A stretch of 64,000 bases of DNA from positions 62,001 through 126,000 of the forward strand of contig FN648456.1 in assembly GCA_000310025.1 (NCBI GenBank), in the 5' to 3' direction. A model generated the notes under the pieces. The model did not search any database and was not told where the DNA came from. It was given only the letters and a program-made list of their open reading frames with translations. This DNA comes from Ectocarpus siliculosus. Lineage: Eukaryota; Sar; Phaeophyceae; Ectocarpales; Ectocarpaceae. Shown piece by piece: positions 58,201-64,000 of the stretch (the first letter of the stretch is position 1; every line of letters begins with the position of its first letter). The translations under genes and the position numbers were made by a program.

Positions 58201-61200
58201 CAAGGACTACCTTGCCTACAAGGTAGCATACGTGTTCGTACTATTAGACACGGTGAGCCACGTGTAGAAATTGAACGAAGAAATGGCATGATGCACCGAC
58301 CGGTGGCAAGAGTGTGGAACAAAAGAAAGCTGGCCCGCTCATGGGTTGCCAAGGGTGGAGCCTACAGCTCACCCGGGTTTGTCATTGATTGCTGCTGCCG
58401 GGCGACCGAATGTATTTATTGCATTAGTTGCTGCCTCAGGACTGATGGCAACCCACCACGCTCTACAAACATTACCTCGCGAGCGGGTAGAAGAAGATGT
58501 GCGACCCCCCCCCTGCAGGTGTTTTCGTGTTGTTGCATGCAAAGAACACCTCGAGGTGTTTTCAACGTACCACAGGGACGAAGAGTATACAATCTTCGAC
58601 AACTTTTAAACATCGCTTATTGCGTGGAGAGTCTTGCTGTACCATACGGCAATTTGGCGTTGCACGCTGGCGCACCTTCCACGGCGCAGTTAACGTGTTT
58701 GCGAGCAGGAGCACCGAGGAGGCCGTGCTCGAAGTTAAATTGGTGGGGGAAGTGTCAAGTTGAGCTATTATAGCAACAGCCTCCGAAGTACTAATACTTT
58801 ATACCAACAAAGCTACAAGGTTGCCGCAGTGCGTGCGTTGGGTTTCACTACTATAGACGTCCCAGGGAAGCCCACACAAGAACATGACAGAGGATGCCCG
58901 GTAGTAACCTACTCAAGGTTAGAGAGGGACCAAGAACACAAAAGTTTTTCTCGGCGCGTGGTCGTGCTTCACCTGTGTTTTTTTATTGGGGCCGGGGGGG
59001 AATGTGTGTTTCAGAGGGTATATTGTGGCCTGTTCCCGGCTTGAGTCCGAATCACGCTGTGATCCACGGTCATTTGAACGCACGCCCCTGTAAAGCAGCA
59101 ACACTCGATAGTCCACCACCCACCACCTCCGTTGTACAGTCAGTGGTCCCCCCCCAAGACTGCTAATGATCCGCACCATCATCATCTCACAGCTTGGTCA
59201 CCACTAATGAGATTGAATGACTCTCTTTTCCGTCGGCCTTCTGATTATCCACCCCAAAGCGCTTGACCCGGACAATACAACAACAACACCCTACAAACTA
59301 CAAACGCTCAACACAGGTGCACGAGGAGGCTCGGCAGGCGTTCGATGGCCTCGAGGAAGGGGGCGTTTTCAGGGCGGACGTCACGCAGCCCTTCGGTCTC
59401 GGCACCAAGTGCGCCGTGACGTACGTGACGAGGACCCTCGCGGGCGACCCCGGAACCACGTACAAGTACCTCGGGTTGAGGTGAGTGCTAGATGATCCTC
59501 AGCTGCTGCTGCTGCTGCTGCTGCGGATGTTGCTGAGGTCGTTGAAGCCTTCGCGATGATGTTGAACTTGGTTTTGGCGTAAGGGTTGGGGGTTAGGGTT
59601 TAGGATGTATAGGGATAAGAAACCCCTTTGTCCCTTTCATAGATCAAGAATATAATCCTCGCAAAGGTGATCCTGCTGGGGGAGACTGTAGGCTGGCTCA
59701 CTGTATCTGTTGGTTTGTTTTGCGGTAAAGCGGAGTCGAGTGATGAGGGGGCACTCGTCCGGCTCGTTTATTCACGCACGAATCGCAATCACCTTCCGGG
59801 TGAATGGATGTTGCTCACATGTCGTTGGGTGGGTTCGCGGTTTTGTTCGCCGCAGAAAATATCAAAGCCGGAGATATGTACCACCACATGGAGAACGTGT
59901 CCATCGGTGTTCGCGATGAATGATGTGTTGGTGGTGGTAGGTTAAGGGTCTGCAAGGGTAGATTAGACGGCTCAACCATGCGCTTAGGTATCGGGGAGGA
60001 GTGCATGGTGTGGTCGCTCCCTCCCATTACGTCACACCGCGACACATGCAGCACACACACCCGCGCATAAACACTTTTTTCAGGATGTTCAGTCACCCGT
60101 GGACGACGACGGCAAAGGAGGCCGATTCCGACGGGGGACACGGGTCCGGCGTCCCCTCGGCCCTGCGGCGGGTTGGCCTCCTGAACAACAAGCTGAAGGA
60201 ACGCTCGCTGAGGCTGCTGAGAGCCCGGGGCGGTAGAAAGGGAAAGGCGCGGCGGGAGGGGGGTGAGGGCAATGAGTTCGGGAGCTGCGAGTTCAACGTA
60301 GCGCTCATCAACCGCATGGAGCCTTCCGATGACCGGCCAGATCTGAAGCTGGAGCCTACGTTCGGGCAGGACCGGTACGTTTCGACCTGCGGCGGGGCCG
60401 ATCTTCCTGCGTGCTGGTGCTGTTTTGTCACTCGTATTTGTTTTTGGGGGGGTTGCTGGTGAAATGATGGTTGTGTTGCCCGTGTTTTAGGTGGATGACG
60501 GTTGTGGTGGGAGCGGTACGGGGGTGTGGCTAACGCCAACACCCGCGTACCCGTGATGCGGCGTGGTAACTTCTTGTTTGTGAAGGTGGTAACTTCTTGT
60601 GCCAGCCGTCAGCTGCGATCGATGCGAATCAAGGAAGCCCGATGCACAACCACGACCACCTCTTCACGCACGAACGAACGTCACAGATGCTCCGTCTCGT
60701 GGCACGCGGACTCCTGCCTGGAGCACTACTCGAGCATTGCGGTCTACCACGTGACCGACCCGGAGGCGAAGAATAAAAACGCCGACGCCGACGGGGGTGA
60801 TGGAAGCCCTGCCGTCCCCGCTGACTGGAGGATCGCGCTGAGGGTGGAGCCTGACGCAGAGGGACCGTCGGCGGGAAAGCTCAAGCTAGCGGCGACTGAA
60901 GACAAGGTAGGCCACTGCTGTGCTGTGGGTGTGGCGGCTAGGTGCGCGGCGGTCTTCGGGTAGCAGAAGTCCGGGGGTTGGCTTGTGATGCGTCCGGAGA
61001 GCGAATAGATCGCCGTTGGCGAGCGGCGCTTGGGCATGTTCCCCCCTGGGAGGGTGCCTCTTGTCGATTCATTATTCTTTCTTGCTGCTCGTGACTGCTC
61101 GACGTAGAGAGAGGGTTTCATGGCGGGAAAATATCAAGCTGGTGTGTGGCGGCTGGCAAAACACGTAGTGAAACATAGGGGATGGGTGTCCCACCGTTAT

Positions 61201-64000
61201 CCAAAGGCGCTGCACCCGCTCGAAACCCGATGCTGTTGCCACAGAAGCCGCTAGGCTGATCCAGTGAATCGCCGGGTGGACTCCCCCCCCCCGTTGTTTT
61301 CTTCCTTTGGCGCCGTTGGACCCTTATCCCGTTCCTTTTTGGGGGGTGAACAGTCGAGCAGGGTCGACCGAGCGCCCGCGGTAGCGGTGGCGCTACCGTC
61401 AAGGTCGGCCTACTTTCTACTGGACGACTTCAACCACCACCACCAGCACGCCGTCTTGGCGGGGCAATCGCACCGGTAGGAATCGGCTTTCTATGTGGAG
61501 GGTTCCTTGTTGGCTGCGTCGTTAGGCCGTCGAAAACGCGCATTGTGTTTGAGACCGGAGACTGTCGTATCCACTCCCAACCGTTTGTAACCGGGGGAAC
61601 AGCAAGGGTCGTGCGTTTCGCTCAATTTAGGAGGCCGAAGTCATTAGCGCCCGTTTTTGTGTTTTTTTTTCTGCCCCCGTTTTTTTCGCAGGTGGTCTAG
61701 CACCCACAGGGTAGCCAAGAAGCAGGGGCACAGTTTCGACTACATCTCGGGAAGGTATGGGATACATCAAATGCACAGGAGTCCGTCTGGCCTCCCCGTT
61801 AGTCGATGTGTTTTTCTTCGTGTTGTATTGGGATGACGAACGCGGGCAAGTTGCTACTATTTACGCAGAGATCGCTTGTTAGTGGGAGCACTTATGGGGA
61901 GGATGGCTCAATCCTTCTCGCGTCTGTGTGGCCCCGGGTCGGGAGAGACCCTTCAGCTAGGGAGGCAAAGTCGTAGGGTAGGTCGCGAGCGACGATCGAA
62001 AGATTGGATGACTACAACCAAAAGCCAACCGCTCTACAGAGATGTTGTTGACTGTTGTTTGTCCGTTTTCGTCGTGTTGTAAAATGAAACATAAGGCACG
62101 TAGAAAAATTCGGAGACGCTTTCGTCGTGTCTCGCTTAAGAATAAAGTGGGGACACGGAGGTGGGTAATTTTTTTAGGGTCGGTGGTTACCTGTCGGTCA
62201 CGTTGCTTCACTCGTGATTGATGGATTCATCTGAAACCCCTACAAAGAGCAGAATAGTGCTGTATCGTCAGCACGTGCACGGGATGAATGTAGATGGTTG
62301 TATAGAAAGTGTACTTCGTGGGACAAAAATCACTTTTCAACCCGTTGCACCAGCGTTAAGTCCGCACCGAAACGAAGACGTCACGCAAGGCTCACACGAC
62401 GACGTGTCGAAGGCAAGCGACAAGCGCGTGCTTCCAGTGGTGTGTAGTTCAATCAGCCCCGGTAGCAGCAGCAGTGGCAGCAAATACGTCGAAGCAGTCC
62501 GTTCCAGAGTCTCACTTTGGACAGCATATGGGCTGCCTGCCCTCGAGATCGTTGCGCGACCAAGGGCAAAGGACACCCAAAAACAGCACTAGTTCATTCA
62601 ACGTGTGTGCCAGCGTTCCGCTCATTCGGATGGGAAAGAGGCGTGGTATGTTGTGCACCCCCCCCCGCCTGGTTGCGACACGCCTTCTGTGTGTCCCCTC
62701 CGTGAGGTCTGTCTCCCTCCTGAGCTAAACTACCTCATCATCGCGACGGCGGCGGCGGCGGCAGGTGTAGAACCGTTCTCGGGGACGGGCACCGGAGGAC
62801 CCTGAAACAGTGGAAGACGGAGCAGCTTACCCTCGCCGAGCTGGAATTCGAGTGGATTCGACAGGTACAGCAGCATGATATGCGGCGGCGCTGCGGCGGT
62901 GACATAATGTTTCTTCGCCTTTTTCGGATGATTTTTTTTCTTCTGTGCTGCTCCTCTGCGGTTTTCTGTGAAGAGGCTTGATTCGGTTTGGTGGTTGTCT
63001 CTACGCCTCTCGCTGTCAAGAGCACGAGGACGAGTGCGAGACAAGCAACGCAACAAGAGAGATCGATCAAATGTGGTTCGACATCGGGCTGAAGCGCTGC
63101 ATTCCAACATCCCAACGCATGCCGGATTCTTAGAGGGCATAGAGTGCGTGCGTTTGTCGTTGTGTCAATCAGAGTCTCGACGTCCACGCCTTGTTTTTGT
63201 CTCCGGCCATGCCGCTTTAACTCTCTCCAGGTTGATCAGAGTCTGTGCAACCCACAACAAGGCAGAGAAAGAACGGCACTGGCAATGCACTTGCTTGTGT
63301 GAGACGCTGCCGCGCGAACACTTGCCCACCAATACTTCGATGAGTTTCCGTTGTGAAAACCGGCGGGGAATGATGTCTCGCTACTTTTCTGCATTAAGGC
63401 GCTGCCGAGGGCAAATTCCGTCGTTGTTGTTGGTTTCAATTTGATGATCATGCAACTTCAACAGAAACACTTTCGAGATTTCCGCTCCCTTAATTGGATA
63501 CGTTTTACAGTCCACCCAAGCTTCACGTCTGCGGCACCACATCTTCTTCGCCGCAACTGCAATCTAAGAAAATCTCGATATAAGTCGTTCCTTGGCTCAA
63601 CGCAGCGTCTGAGCGCTCATTAGTGGTGTCGTGTTTTTCTCGGCGATACAGTACACTGATATATGAATTTTCTTTTTCTTTTTTCTTTTTCTTTTTCAGT
63701 TTTATGTTCAGGGTCGTGCCCACCACGCCCTCCACTCCTGGTGGCACGGGCCCCTGCAGGAGCTGCTCCGGTTCTGGTCTCTCCTTGAGGCCAAGACGGC
63801 GGTTGTGGTGAACACCCTGCAGGGGGCAGCGGAGTCGCGGTTTGATCATCACCAGCAGCAGCAATCAGGTTGGTTGTTTGATCAGCAGCAGGAGCAGAAT
63901 CAATCAGGTTCGTCGTTAGTTGTTGCCGATGTCGTCGAAGGCATTTCGGTGCCGGCGGTAGGGTTAAGTCGCGGAGGCGGTGGGGAGGCATTCTGCGCGG
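55240..64000 (+). CDS. FTO: FTO-family 2-oxoglutarate/Fe(II) RNA demethylase, 3' end beyond window
   Basis: FTO removes methyl groups from N6-methyladenosine and related bases in RNA, using Fe(II), O2 and 2-oxoglutarate. Exons: 55240-55527, 59317-59480, 60084-60374, 60687-60906, 61354-61475, 61692-61754, 62765-62864, 63700-beyond 64000. All borders are GT-AG with continuous phase, giving 516 residues so far. Landmarks shared with human FTO: GDPGTTYKYLGLRMFSHPW, FNVALINRMEP, SVSWHAD, AYFLLDDFNHHHQHAVLAG, RWSSTHRVA, LEFEWIRQFYVQG and the start of the helical C-domain. Iron ligands H254, D256 and H353 match human H231, D233 and H307. 2-oxoglutarate ligands N222, Y341, R362, S364 and R368 match N205, Y295, R316, S318 and R322. 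The N-terminus is an RGG/RG-rich, Gln-rich extension (residues 4-45), suggesting RNA binding. The ATG at 55240 is the only Met in frame before the family homology. Intron 1 is 3.8 kb and repeat-filled. Confidence 0.92.
55640..55695. repeat. Hairpin-forming inverted repeat in FTO intron 1
   Basis: AAAAAAAGTGTCCC at about 55641 pairs with GGGGACACTTTTT at about 55682, with an AT/GC loop of about 28 bp between. Possibly a tiny MITE. Confidence 0.6.
55857..55925 (-). mobile_element. 5'-truncated SINE copy in FTO intron 1
   Basis: The reverse complement of the 3' 80 bp of the SINE at 23570-23887: CTTCAAATCAGCGCTCACAG, CACTA..., GTTTACTCCAACCCGTGG. It is preceded by a T-rich stretch (the poly(A) tail read backwards). 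Confidence 0.75.
56300..57100. pseudogene. Protein-like remnants on both strands inside FTO intron 1
   Basis: Plus strand, 56329-56527 after the acceptor-like ACATTTCAG: KFRKNAEFSVRRKGVKGGSV ... ALVHSLHEEKAKKSKG, then a stop. Minus strand, about 57190-56700: EEEIAMELEIVEKKSRKL, a one-base frame break at about 56950, then DDGSSDDEDDGG and MTEAEVRSSLEKVLSYLYAN. The minus-strand pieces look like one decayed protein with an acidic region. A transposon origin is plausible, but no family motif was recognised. Confidence 0.3.
58150..58765 (+). pseudogene. Frame-shifting protein-like stretch inside FTO intron 1
   Basis: Successive frames read RVRTIRHGEPRVEIERRNGM, then RPNVFIALVAASGLMATHHA ... FSTYHRDEEYTIFDNF, then FGVARWRTFHGAVNVFASRS ... 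LEVKLVGEVSS. Each is followed by a stop or a shift, without good splice sites. They may be a decayed inserted gene or transposase. No motif was identified and none of them resembles FTO. Confidence 0.3.
59501..59525. repeat. (CTG)n microsatellite after FTO exon 2
   Basis: CTGCTG repeats, about eight units, 20 bp inside intron 2. Confidence 0.9.

Noticed and set aside
55655-59605. Interstitial telomere repeats (CCCTAACCCT at ~55655, GGTTAGGGTTTAGG at ~59590)
   Set aside because: Only one or two units each; too short to support a telomeric origin.
1-64000. CRISPR arrays, bacterial operons, rRNA genes
   Set aside because: No regularly spaced direct repeats with unique spacers, no polycistronic gene layout and no rRNA-like sequence seen.

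Overview
This is nuclear DNA of a complex eukaryote and most probably of a brown alga or close stramenopile. The evidence is intron-rich genes with GT-AG introns and GC-rich third codon positions, long repeat-filled introns, many microsatellites and mobile elements, an FTO gene (a family long noted for occurring in vertebrates and marine algae), and a secreted family-88 glycoside hydrolase ending in a CC...CGGxGC...CC cysteine module of a kind I associate with stramenopile secreted proteins. Nothing looks bacterial: there are no operons, no ribosome-binding sites and no CRISPR array. The species is inference. Two N gaps (4737-5294 and 49973-50072) interrupt the sequence.

Layout. 0-17 kb is mostly intergenic or repetitive, with minus-strand exon pieces at 2.98-4.2, 10.18-10.38 and 10.85-10.97 kb, a family of TA-flanked MITEs and a 0.94-kb TTAA-flanked foldback element. 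17.75-26.33 kb holds a minus-strand GH88 unsaturated glucuronyl hydrolase gene in at least 15 exons. One of its introns carries a tRNA-derived SINE and a 93-bp in-frame tandem repeat. 29.885-34.522 kb is a complete, recently inserted LTR retroelement with identical 187-bp LTRs and a 5-bp target duplication. Its only long ORF is Gag-like (two CCHC knuckles) and it has no pol. 36.2-37.7 kb carries a TGA-interrupted exon and a Helitron-like remnant. 38-48 kb is repeat-rich with decayed open frames.

48-64 kb holds the two other good genes. A minus-strand gene (exons at 54549-54358, 49827-49594 and 48982-48922) encodes a single-pass membrane protein with a PPxY-bearing tail. Diverging from it, the plus-strand FTO gene starts at 55240 and runs off the right edge. 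Its eight visible exons keep every iron and 2-oxoglutarate ligand I can align to vertebrate FTO, and its N-terminus is an RGG-type extension. Exons were assembled by eye from splice signals, phase continuity and family motifs; no alignment was run. The genes do not form an obvious pathway: one is an RNA demethylase, one a secreted carbohydrate-active enzyme and one a membrane adaptor.
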